Assembly (NCBI GenBank): GCA_019096065.1
Contig: JAGUCH010000003.1
Location: 7,936,001 to 8,000,000 of the forward strand
DNA: 64,000 nt
Source: Paracyclopina nana
Lineage: Eukaryota; Arthropoda; Copepoda; Cyclopoida; Cyclopettidae
Reading direction: 5' to 3'
In this document: positions 50,283-61,978 of the stretch, piece by piece
Numbering within the stretch: position 1 is the first letter of the stretch
How the letters are laid out: the number at the start of each line of letters is the position of its first letter
Program-made: the position numbers and the translations under genes
Notes under the pieces: generated by a model
What the model was told of the DNA's origin: nothing
What the model saw: only the letters and a program-made list of their open reading frames with translations
Database searches by the model: none

Positions 50283-52804
50283 CATCAGATCCTGTTTAGA
50301 CACGTGTGACATGTCACGCATATGCGATTAATTCACTGAAAAAAGGAGTGAAAGCTAAAAAACACCGCGATGCTACACACACACACTCAATTGTAAAAAC
50401 AAAATGTCGGACATTGCAAGCACCTGCGTGCGCAGCTTCACATCGAGGAAAAAGTCGTAAAAGTAATGAAGTCAATTGAGTAGAAAGCAGTAAAATGGGC
50501 GCTAATCAGCAGATGAGCGAGACTTTTTGGAGAGCACTTGAAAATTCGTATGAGAGTGCGTAGCCGCGTCAAATACCATTAATTAGCGCATACTTTGTTT
50601 CCACTTACCGCACGTGCAACCGTCCTCCATCACTTTTATTTTGCATGGCATCTATGACAAGGGATGGAATATTAGTATAATTGCCATATTCATAATTAGA
50701 AAGCAGAAAATGGCGCTAATGGGTGCTCAATATGCTAATCCGTGGCGGCTAAAAAAGCAAATATAGCGAAAAGATGTACTATACATGCTCAAAACGCGCG
50801 TGGTGTTGAACAAAGAAATTAATACTCATAACGCGCTCAAAGTTACTCAGCATTTAGAAATACAGCCTGCCATACCATTTTGGAGAAAATTGATATCGTA
50901 TACGCTAATAGTGCTAGTAGTGGAGCTAACTGTACTTTTACTAAAAATACTATGCCTATTGCAGGCTCGGTTTAGTTGGTATCCCAAAAATACGGATCGT
51001 AGCAATTTTAAGACTGATATTTTGAATTGCAATTGTATGTTGATTTTCATAGATTAGCAGAAAATAATTTTTAGTTTTCATGCATGTAAAATGGCAGATC
51101 ATGCTCTGGCATCAGGGATGAAATCCAGTATTTTGACAGCTTAGCCATTGATTTTTGGCTAACACGTTGTAAAAGTTGGATTTTTGATGGTATGACACGC
51201 ATACAGGCACGCTAAAGAGATTAGACTCATTTAATTGTGCCGACATCACAATGAAAGGTACCAGATCATCATCAAGATTCTCTCCATTCCGCATCTGCGG
51301 CATACGAGCAGGTTCCTCGCTCCATATAGCTAGTAATTCCTTTATAATGTGAGCTAATCCCTTTGGAAAGCGTGTATACGCGACTATAAAAGAATGATGA
51401 CCTTTGAAATTCAAATTCTGCGGCAGCCAAACATCAAACCACCACTAGCTCATTCATTTCGGAATTGACATTAAGTATGACAGCTTCTGTGCGTTATTCG
51501 CGACAGGTCCCTTAGTCAAACATAATGAAGTGCAAAGGTTGGCACCAAAATGAGGGCCACTTATTCATCCTGTGAAGTCACACAAGTTTTATTTCATCAC
51601 CATTTTTCATGGCTACGTCCTAGTTACTTCAGCTAATTCACTCCACTTTTGATGCTGGGGACTTGTAGAATTTTTGGAGTTTGGAAGTATGTAAGCTATG
51701 ACTATTTTTAGGGTATATTTAGCACATGGACCCAATTTTTATCACTGACACAGTTAGCTGGGCTTTGAGCTTAATCTGTGAGCAAATAGCTCTATTTACT
51801 CCAAAAAGTATGGGACAAAAAGAAAAGTAGCTTTTACTATGATACATTTAATTTTTTATACAGATGATTAACTATACAACCTCCATAATTTGGCTTGATG
51901 TTGAAAAGTGGCAGCAAAGTAGAATTAATTTTTTGCTTGAAATAGTGGGGAATTCACGCAATGCAACTGCTATTTCTGTTTGAATAAAGGAAGCAATGAC
52001 TTGGACTAATCATTTTGAAAAATATTTTGCTTTTGCAAGACCTTCAAATATTTGATTCTCATGCTTCTCGTTGACCACAATTATATGAGCACAACTGTAA
52101 AAATCATCATTGCCAAAAGATATACGTGAACAAAACCACTATAAGTGTCAGTGGATTTTATTGTAGGCAGAAAACAGAAGTCAAAACTTGTTTTGGAACT
52201 CTTTAATTGCGCTCAATTACTTTGATTGATCGTTCGTAGCGGCCAAAAAAATCCTTTATTAATAAACTTGGATCGAGGGATCCCAGCTCTTTTACGAGGC
52301 ATTAAAAAATTCCTAATTGCTCATAATGTCAGTGATTGTTGGAAGTAACAAAAAATCTAATTTTATTGATTATTTGCCTTCGTTGACCAAGACCAAGAAA
52401 GCAATATAAACGATATTAAGTGAAAAATGCAATTATAGCTCTAATTATTAGCGGAACTAAAAAAGCAATCCACGCAACCTTGCATTAATCATTTCCACAC
52501 AACAGCGGAAAATTACAAGAATTGCTTCGCAACCTCTACGTGCGCTCACAGTTACTTTCATCCTGTCCATTTGTAAAAGAATGCTTTTGAAACAGTATTT
52601 TTAGCGAATTCTGCCTTGCGAGGTTCCTTTTGAAGTATTTTCTATTTTGAATTCCTGATCAGATTGACCTGTTTGAAATTTGCATAAGCCCTTTTAAAAA
52701 GACATTATCAGAATGGAGGAAGAAGCCCTTTCATGCTACGGCAGCTCCACTTTAAATTCATTGCCATTTATTGGATTTATCAGCGTTCAAGTCCTTTGAA
52801 GTTG

Positions 52805-52885
52805 GCCGATTCTGTGCAGCAACAACAATGCCACATAAAATAAATTAGGGATATCTGGTTCAACGCCCTCTGCACAGAATTCGGC
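52805..52885. repeat. 81-bp inverted repeat
   Basis: GCCGATTCTGTGCAG on the left pairs with CTGCACAGAATTCGGC on the right, apart from one extra base, around a loop of about 50 nt. No target duplication was identified. It could be a small MITE or a structured RNA element. Confidence 0.4.
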
Positions 52886-54716
52886 TTAATTACCTCCAAA
52901 AGCACATGGACTGCAAAAGAATTTCCCCTCTCATCAAATGATGATGGTCGTCTTGGAAATGCAAATTTTATTCCCTCTGTTCTCGGTTTTTGTGGCCCGG
53001 ATTTTTAATGATATTTGCCCTGCATATGACAGCTTTAGAAACTCGGGGAAATGGTAGCTTCTTCCAAAAACGATGAACAATATCAGGAGAAAACTTGAGC
53101 AGAAACTCAATTTACTTTTTTTCTGCCCTCAAGCTAAGTGGCAATCAATAAAGCAGCCGACTCGCAGGATTTTTTCCCTATGAGATGTTGCAAAGAAATC
53201 TTTGTTACGTAATGAAACTCACCCCCTAAATTGTCTATAGCACCAAAACCTTCGGGGTGTGCGATGATAAGGGAAGACAACTTGTGGAAATTAATTTCCC
53301 ACTTCTCCATTCGGGGTAAAAACTTCTGAGTACAAAAAAAAGCAATTGGACAAAGGGGGTAAGGAGGTGAAATGGCAGCAGAATTAATAAATTATGTAGT
53401 TGTAGTGAAGATGAAATTTCTTGCTGGAAGAAGTTTCTAACATGTAGTATAGAAAATGGCATAAAAGAAGGAAGTTGCGCAGATGTGGCCAATTGCTTTA
53501 GAAAGCCGCCATAATATGGGATAATAGTCTTCCTCTTCTGTTGTCAGTCTTTTTCAACTGCAATTTATTTGACCACTTGGCTCCATCAACATTTTCAAGC
53601 CGGCTGGTTTTTTCCTGGCCCCAAAAAGATATGACCAGGCATAAGTTAATTGGCAAAAACTGGGCTTAGACCGTCGTCCAAGATGTTCTCTTCTTCTCCT
53701 TTTTGTTGAGATTTCTTATACTCTGTTTGCACGCTTGTTAAGCGTCAGCAGCACAACTTTTTTCCTTGGTTACGTTAAACCTTGGCGAAATCGATCTCAT
53801 CTGAGTGAATGGTGGTGACTTCCGCCCCATCACCCGTGAAGAATCGGGCAATATTCAAGTCTCCTCTACATCATCCCACGTAAGACTTGCCCATTATCCA
53901 TCCTGCGGCTGCGGGGAGTGATCGAAAAACACCCCATCCCCAATATGCACTTATCATTCAAGGCCCTTCTCACCTGCTTTCTAATTTCATTTCTTACTTT
54001 TGTTTTTGCATTTTCCCTTGGGAAACGCTGATTTTGCTATGTTTGTTATCATGTCGCAGAAAAGCAGATATGCTAGATGTATGGGGTCTTTTTGACTGCT
54101 ATATGTAGGTGGAAAAAGTGTGTTCAGCTGCTGGGATGCTAAAGCAATACGTCGTCTAAGCTTTCACGTTACTGCTGCACGGTGAGCTTACGGATATCTT
54201 GTATTGATGCTGTTTTCTTCTTCCCCCGTTCTGCCTGTCGTCGAGTAAACGATTGGTTTCCTTGCAGCCTCCCTTTCTTCTCGGATCATTTTCCACCTTT
54301 TGTCACTTTCTATAAATATACACTGAACTAGACCAGACGCAGCATTCTCCAGTCACTCCTCATTTGGCACCACAGAATATGCGGAATTAAAGAATCCAGC
54401 TGGGTCAGTTTGTAATTTTTTGCTCCATCTTCTCTTCGATATTTTAGGCGTTAATTTGCGAATGATGCTCAAGGGGGCCATTTAAAAATGCAAGATGATA
54501 CAGTTCTCTTGTATTCTTTTTTTGGAAGCTTTTTTGCTCGAGCTGCTACTTCGCATTCACGTATCTATTTCACCGTCAGATTCGCATGCATAAAGGTTAA
54601 CATTTAGCTTTTCTTTGTTGTACGTAATATAGAAAGCTTCTGAGAGTTCTGGAGACAGTTTCAAAGGAGCCGAGGAAAATCCAGAACAATTTTGCAATAA
54701 GGAATGATAAATGGTG

Positions 54717-55321
54717 CACAGTGTTCCTGGTGAGGTTTTAACCTAAACTTTCTCAATCAACTTTATATTACACATTTTCTGAAAGCTATTGATATGGGGA
54801 TTCCAATGGTGTAAACCATAAAATCCCCTGTCGTAGCTTCCCATAGCATACGAGTTTAAAAAACCGCTAGCGCTCTCATTTTGCAAGGTAGAGAAAAAGT
54901 GCGCTTCTATGACCCCCTCTAAAATCAGAAAATGAACATATTATATTTTATAAACATTTTTGATATCGGACATGGTTTTGAAGTAACTGCACTATGCTAA
55001 ATGGCAACCCTTTCTCATCTTCCACATGATGGTAATATCACAAGTAAATTGTAACTCTAGAATTAAGTCCAAATTCAATATTTTGTATAAAATATATTAT
55101 GTTCATTTTCGAATTCAAGAGGGGGTAAATGAAGCACATTTTTTCTCTTCCTTGTAAAATGAGAGTGCAAGGGGTTTTTTAAACTTGTATGTTATGGGAA
55201 GCTACGACAGGGGATTTTTTGGTTTACACCATTGGAATCCCCCTATCAATAGCTTTCAGAAAATGTATAATTTAAAGTTGGTTGAGACAGTTTAGGTTAA
55301 ACCCTTACCAGGAACACTGTG
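54717..55321. mobile_element. 605-bp long-inverted-repeat element with CACAGTG ends
   Basis: The left end begins CACAGTGTTCCTGGT and the right end is its complement. The arms extend inward about 240 bp on each side with moderate divergence, around an AT-rich centre. It is flanked by GGTG at 54713-54716 and 55322-55325, a candidate 4-bp target duplication. CAC termini with a 4-bp duplication would fit the Chapaev branch of DNA transposons, but that is inference. No transposase frame, so it is non-autonomous. Confidence 0.85.
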
Positions 55322-58300
55322 GGTGGTTATTCCTCTCCTCTCAATAGCAACCTCGCTTGTTTTATGGGGTGTCCAAATACTACGGCAGCATGAAACTGCT
55401 TGGGGACCGAAATCTGGGGAGAGCCAAAAGAGAAAGCCCCTCAACACTTTTATGTAGTCAACCTGGGTAAATTCTGGAAAAACCATTTAGTAGGGAATTC
55501 AATTTCAAATTAAGGCATTCTAGTGTTTACCCAGGGTGTTGTTATCTGTGTACTGAAGAGCAGCAGTTATGGGGTATTTATGGTCACCCATCTCTCTTCT
55601 TGTGAGGGCGATGACTCAAGGAATATGTTTTGGGAAGAAGAACATTGTTGTCTGGAATGAGGGAGGGGGGAAGCTAGCATAACCACAGTATATACTAGAG
55701 CTGCTGGACTCTTCTTCTTCGAGAAAAGGGGAGTCATTAAATGCATCTTCGCACTAATTGTTGCCACATGGCAAGAGTTCTAATCCCTAAGCTTTTAACA
55801 ATGAGGGCTTTGTGCGTTTAATTTTTTTGCTTGCTTTTAAGATCGTTACACTTTAGTACACACTCATATACATTACACAACTCTCGGTCATAAGTTTGAA
55901 AAACTTGTTTTTTCCTTTTAGTAGTACTATGTTTGTATTAGTTGGGCATTATTTTTGCAAACTGCTTGATTTTGCTTCCCTGCGAAAAATAATGTGCCTT
56001 CAAAAAGTTACTGAGGCATGGAAATTTCACCTATGAATAACCAATGAGGCCAACAGCAGCAGCTGTTGGCTTGGGTGAAAGTTTTAAAAGGCTAAAAAAC
56101 TTATGTGCATGTAGGGAGTAGAGCTAGGGCCAGATTGCGTGCTTTTATTTAGTATGGCAATTTCTGATGATGGTATATGCCAAACCAACATCATCATTAT
56201 TATTCTCATGAGATATTTCATGATGGCCATGCCATGCAGCTTTACCAGATAAACAGCCAGTATGTATAGTAGTGCATTGCTCCTAGTATTTTCGCACATT
56301 TCTCCTGCAGAAGGCTCAACAATAGGGCGTGTGATTGCTTTGAACAAAAAATTACCATTGAGAAGCATCAGAGCATCACTTAGTAGCAAATGCACTTTGA
56401 TGCACAAACTTTCAATTGAGACAAGAGAGAGCAATCAGGACTCATACAAAGCATAACTCGGATCGACTCATTAATCGTTCCTTTTTTATATTGTTGTTGC
56501 CCACCCTACTTTTGCTTTCGTGCTGTGGTGGTAATAAGGATGAATGATGTTGATGATGTGTTAGCCTGCTTGAGTGCTTCGTAATAATAATAATAATCAT
56601 TGGCAAATTGCTGCTTCTTGGAGGCTTTCAAGATTCCTCAGAGCTGCTTTTATGACCATCTTGTAAAACTGGAATGAAGTCGAGGAATTTTAAAAGAAAG
56701 CACTCGCGACTATTTTTTGTGCTCGCAACTTTGAACACCCACAGAGTCTATGAACTTTAAATCACGTGGTGACTGCTGTCAATAGTGTACTTTTCTCAGC
56801 GTAACTGAAGCACTGAAAAAAATTACTTTCCACAATATACACATGATTCGGTTGGTGTCAGTGGTGCAATGGCATAAATGCGAGCATTTCCCATCAGTAA
56901 TTCTGCACACCTACTTTTTCCACGTACTACTTCGTCACTCGGTGTCATTTCGTGCATGATGCACGTATGGAAAAGCCAAAAAGTTTTTATTTTTTCTAGG
57001 ACATAATTTCACGTGACATGCCAGGCAGTTTGGTAGTTATTTGAAGGGTGTTGTAATTGCTTTCAAAAGTTCGTTTTTCATCATATGTTCTCCCTCTGTG
57101 ATATGTAAGCATACCCCTTTCTAGTTCTTGGGTTCCGCCCCCGACCCCGTTTTGGGGTGGAACGAGACATTCTAATCATGACCGATTGCTCGCGACCCAT
57201 GTCCGTAACTAATATGTGTTAGAGTGAAGAAATTTTGACTTTTCCTGCTCCTCTAACAAGCTATCCATTTTCTGTGTGAAGGATTTATCTGTTGCAGTAG
57301 AAGACCTTTGTGTGCTAAAATACGTATTTTCAATGATACAGCCATGTTGTAGTAAATGTGCATGTTTTCGCCAGTTGTAGTGGGTTTTCGTTTCTTTCTC
57401 GATATCGAGCTTACGCTCTGGTAGATTAATTACATTCCATGCTCAGTGAGCTGGCTGCACAATTCCCTGGATTCAATCTGGTACCAATTTCGTACAATGA
57501 GTCGGTGCTTTTTTCAGAGGCCTTAAACTAAGGTCAAGAATTGCTTCCTTTTATTTTGGAGGCCTTTTTCCTGCACAAGCTATAGGGGAAGAATAATAAG
57601 GAAAATTGCTGTTTCAAGCATGAAACTCAGTGAACCAAAACGTTCTGATTTTTCTCCAGATTTGCATTGATGGAGGATCTTTTGTTTGCCAATCTTCAGT
57701 CGATTTTTCAAATTGGCTGGCTTTCTCTTACTTTTATAGGATATTATAGGATTCAAGTTCAAAAATATGTAGTGATACTTGAGGGAAAAGTGAGACTTTT
57801 TGTGCTTGCTCCGAAATTGGCAGAGCGTGGAGATTGAGTGGATTGATGGCAAACTGAAGTAAAAAAAAACTAGGGAAAATCCAGCAGCTCTTTTGTAGCC
57901 TGCACACGAGCCAAGAAAGACTGGGAAGGGAATAATTTATGATTTGCCAACAACGAAAGGCCGACATTAATCACGGGATTGTCCGAGTGCTCTCTGGTGG
58001 TTGTTGGCCCACGCAGATTATCTGCTGCTGATGATGATGAACCAATATTCATGAGAATATGAGAATAGATGATAATTTCGCAAATGGGACTGGGATTGCT
58101 GAGCCTAATGTTGGGGATTAAGGAAATAAATGTTGCTGCCTCAGCTACGCACCAATCATTGAATGAAATATCTCAACATTACTACTGCGTTAATGTTTAT
58201 GGGGCTTTCTCTTGTTATTCCTTGTTGCCACCTTATCTGATAAATATTGAAAAAAAAAACTGTGGCGCTGACAAAAGCGAATATTCTGAAACGATTTTTT

Positions 58301-59953
58301 CAAGAGGGAAGTGGTACAAGAGCAAGTATGTGGGACCCATAAAGCACAGTGGGCCCCCTGATGCCACGAAAATGGAACTTTTGCTCGATATGTTACACAG
58401 CAGCAGCATCGATGCTGGCTATATCGTCAGGGTGACAACGAAGCTTTTGCTAGACAACCATTCCAGATTTATTATTTTCGCCTCAGCATGCCATTTGGGA
58501 CTTTTTGCCCCATAGCAGAGCTGCTGCTGATACTACATAGCGGGATTTCGCCGATTTGGGACTACAACTTTTTTGCCCCGATTGGACGACAATTTTTAGC
58601 AGGCTACAACAAAACTCAATGCAGAAAACGACTCATAAATCTCGCTTCAGACAACTTGCAAAAAAGCAGTGAAGCAAATTTCTGGTTGGGTCTTGATCCA
58701 GTGTATTATCTTACAAGGTGATGTTTGCATTAGTGTTTTGTTGCATTAAGCCTCAAATGAAAATATGTCTTAAACGGAGCAATTTCGGGAAGTCTCGTCA
58801 CATTTGTAGACATTCCTGAGCACATTCCAGCTTTCAATCCCCCACAATTTTCAACAAGACGAAACTGCTCCAGTATTTTAGTAGAAGCAGCATTGTCTTC
58901 TCTCAAAATGGGAGATGCGCCGTAATGAAAATGGTCTTTAATGAGGCTCGCTCTCGCCCCATTAACAAGTAATGTATTTCGGGCTACAATACTCTCATTA
59001 AACTTGGCTCAACGAGCCTCTATTCGGTTTGACTAACCGGTATGCTTTTCATCCAATTCGGAGCTGAATGCGACCCTGTTAGGTAGAAGAATTCCAGTTT
59101 GCAGCAAAGTAAATTTTGCGGGAAAGCTGCAGCAAATACTTTTGCATTTTTTACTGCTTACATTTCAAGTGGATACAGCTTTCCCGTGTGTCGGCTCAAA
59201 GGCGAAGAAGCGTAATGCGAGATTCTACTGCGCTGTCATGTCCCTTGTCATCAATAGTCAAGTCTTGTCAACTTGTCCTCGCATTTTGGAAAAGCATGGG
59301 ATACTTGATCCCAAAAAGTGCTGTAATTATGTTCCATTTGCTTGATTTAGTATGAGGAAGCGACTCTAAATGTTTCCTTAGTTGATTTTCAAGTAATGGG
59401 ACTTGCAAGTTTTGGCAAGGACGCACTGGCTTATTATGCAAGTAAGTCATTGCCAACTAATGTTAGTGAATATTTGGCTATATGTGAGTTAATATAGGCA
59501 AACTGCTAATGCAAATGGTGTCCTTAGTTTTGTCCCATGAAAAGCCCTTGAAACTTTCCAGCCCAGAAAGATCCAATGAAGAATACTTTTTCAGGAGCAA
59601 AAAGCAGTGAAAGTTTATCTGTATTGAAAACGCTGAGATAGGCGTGCATGTTTTTCGATGTGGAATTTGCAATATTGGTTGTGCAAGTTAGCAATGTGCC
59701 AAAAAAAGAGACAAGGGAAGGAAGAGCTTCTGTTGTAGCCGAGTTAAGCGTGTTGTTCTATCAAAGGAGGTCTGTTATAGGCAACATCAAAGGATTTTGG
59801 AGTCAAAGACAAACATTGACTTTGTCCAAAGAAAACTCGAGATTAGTTGTGTTTTTCACACTTTTCTAGATTGCCCTGTACACGAGAACGTTCAAAAGAA
59901 TTTTTTTTCAACTGCTATAATATATTTTTCCTTTCATATTGTGCAATTCGTGT
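55322..59953. other. Intergenic region left of the EF-hand gene, no gene recognised
   Basis: It includes a plus-strand open frame of 148 codons at 58069-58515 and a following one at 58488-58721. Neither has recognisable motifs, and they overlap in different frames. Nothing else supported. Confidence 0.6.
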
Positions 59954-60492
59954 TTAGTTTTGCAAAGTTATCACAAACACGTATTCGCTCATTTCCACGA
60001 CGCCATCTCCGTTAATGTCAAATGCATTGAAATCATCTTCATCAGGGCAAGCAATGTTCATAATCGAGCAAAATTGGCCCTATAATTGAATAGAGCACAA
60101 GCTTAAGGCCATAGTGACATTTTGTAATTTTTAAGGAACTTACATTGCAGTTGTTCACTTCAGTCCAAGTCAAGCCATTTTGGCCGTCCTTTTCGCAAAC
60201 AGAGAAAGCCTTCAATGCCAAGTCAATCACAGTTTGGGGGTCTATTATTTGGTAAAAAAATTTAATTTTTTTCACATCTATAAAATTATTGTTTTGCTCA
60301 CCATCAATTTCATTCCTCACTTCACCATTCAAGTCAACAGATCCTGGGCAGGAATGAGCATTTTTTTATGTAGCTTGCAGGATACAATTTATTTTCCTTA
60401 CTTCCTGTTCCGGTTGTGAAGATAAAAAGGCATCCCATGGATGATTGCACGAAGAAGAGACAAATCAAGGCTGCTTTGACGGTAGAGTTCAT
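59954..60492 (-). CDS. Small secreted EF-hand protein, 118 residues, 4 exons
   Basis: Exons on the minus strand are 60402-60492, 60302-60343, 60144-60241 and 59954-60079, with introns of 58, 60 and 64 bp. All are GT-AG and phase-consistent, and the frame ends in TAA at 59954-59956. The protein starts MNSTVKAALICLFFVQSSMG, a typical signal peptide. The second EF-hand loop, residues 98-109 (DINGDGVVEMSE), is canonical for calcium binding. The first, residues 61-72 (EKDGQNGLTWTE), is degenerate: glutamate at position 1, asparagine at position 6. Mature-part cysteines at 21, 60, 76, 81 and 88 suggest disulfides. It is probably an extracellular calcium-binding protein of a lineage-specific arthropod family; its role is unknown. 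A TATA box lies upstream. The model rests on splice phase and the EF-hand rather than on a known orthologue. Confidence 0.88.
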
Positions 60493-60551
60493 GATGCTTT
60501 CTCTTCTAATGTTGCCCTCGGAATGAGTTGGATTTCCAGTAGCAAGTGGGC

Positions 60552-60560
60552 CTTTTTATA
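60552..60560 (-). promoter_or_regulatory. TATA box of the EF-hand gene
   Basis: On the minus strand CTATAAAAAGG lies about 60 nt upstream of the start codon at 60492, which would place transcription start near 60530 and give a short leader of roughly 35-40 nt. Confidence 0.65.
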
Positions 60561-61978
60561 GCTTGGAAAAAGCAATAAAACTAGGAAAGTCGGTGCTGAT
60601 CAAGCACAAAAAATATGTATTTGCTTGTACACAAGTCAATTTCCATCAACACCTAACTGGAATGACGTGAGCATTTTCTCAGCTTTTTCCCTGAATTCAT
60701 GAACTGACTTTGAAAGCTCTTTTGTCATTTTCTTGCTGCTCCTCCTTCCTTTTTTGGGGTTTCTGCATCCAAGCATGTAATGTCTTTTGCACAGCTTTTG
60801 ACAAGAAGCTTCTAAGAATTTGCTTTGGGCTAGGACAGAATTACTATAAGAACAATGGCTTCATCATCATCTTGCAAAAGTAGAGATCATCCTTCATGTG
60901 TCACATCCAATCTTTGAAGCCATTTCCTCGCAAGGAGTGAGCCACCCAAAATGAGGCCTGTATTTTGAGATTGTGCGCAAACAATGTTAAGCAGCAATTA
61001 GAAATGAGGCTCTTTGTGCTTTTGCCATTTTTGGAATGGCTACAATCATGGCATCATATCTTCATCAACCAAAAGAGTAAGCCAAGATGCCAAGAAAACT
61101 GTATAGTAAGGGAGGGAGAGACGTTTCTACAAAAAGATGTAGTAGAGGAATCGTGGCCAAATGTGCTTTTCGAATGAAGAAGGATGGAGCTTAATGAACC
61201 CATAAACCGAACTTCTTCTACTAAGAGATGTGATGATTGGCTGCCAGAAGCGCCAAAAGGATTAGTAAACTTTTTTCCAATCTCCCTTGGGACCGTGGTC
61301 AATCTCACGGTCCTTGGAAACACTTCTCTTTTTAATTAATGCTCTACACAAGAAAAAACTTGTTGCTCTCGCCCAAAAATCAGCCACTTGATCACGTGAA
61401 GCAGCATGATACAGGAAAACTTTCTTTTTTCTCATCAGGCACTCAAAAGTTTCCGTCTTGTTTGAAGTTTTAGGCTAATAAAAATTCTTCTCCCAAAGCC
61501 TTGGCCTTGCTTAAAAAACACTTGAGGAAATCCTTAAGCTAGCTGCCTGCATTCTTCTTCACAAATGGCAGATTTCTTTGGCATGACTTGTGGGAAAAGG
61601 ATTAGAGGCCAGCAGATGGTTGTGATTCCGAGATTAGTTTGGAAAAGGGGAAGAAGGAAAAAACCCGAACGGTTGCCTTATAGCTCCTTCAAACTTTGCT
61701 TTTAGGTGAATAACGCATGTGTGGCCTCAATCTTGTCAACTGCACTGTGTGTTGCTGTTACCCCCTTCTTTTACTGCTACTAGACTTGTTTTCAGATCAG
61801 GGATAATCCAACCAGCCATCAAACAACCCCTTCTCCCACCTATATTCATAGCCAACAAGGCTTTACAAGCGCAGCTATTACTACATTACATAAAAGCCTG
61901 GAAAGGCTGTTCATAAGGAGAGAGTGGCCTTTTTTATGTTTGTCTTCCTCCTTTGAAGCTGCTTGTTAAGAGGCTTAC
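60561..61978. other. Between the EF-hand gene and the partial gene to its right
   Basis: No exon could be assigned. The 3' exons of the gene whose exons lie at 61979-62098 and 63189-63267 should fall here, but none of the candidate acceptors I tried gave a convincing continuation of that frame. Confidence 0.5.

Larger units (their letters stand above)
36661..54716. other. Intergenic region, no gene recognised
   Basis: Open frames on both strands are at most about 160 codons, lack recognisable domains and do not extend through plausible splices. Supported contents are the mariner-like relic at 42594-42652, the inverted repeat at 52805-52885, microsatellites at 38846-38870 and 50261-50282, and scattered CACACTGGG and CACAGTGGG motifs. 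CpG-dense blocks (for example 44100-46900 and 49000-52700) alternate with CpG-poor ones. Confidence 0.65.

Noticed and set aside
51112..51456. Minus-strand open frame of about 110 codons with protein-like composition
   Set aside because: No ATG near its start, no recognised motif, no splice sites joining it to other exons, and frames of this length are common in the window.
57120..57240. GC-rich, short inverted stretch CCCCGTTTTGGGG with possible RNA-gene look
   Set aside because: It does not fold into a tRNA cloverleaf and lacks the conserved tRNA internal promoter motifs.
58069..58721. Plus-strand frames of 148 and 77 codons
   Set aside because: They overlap in different frames, have no domain, and show no promoter or splice support.
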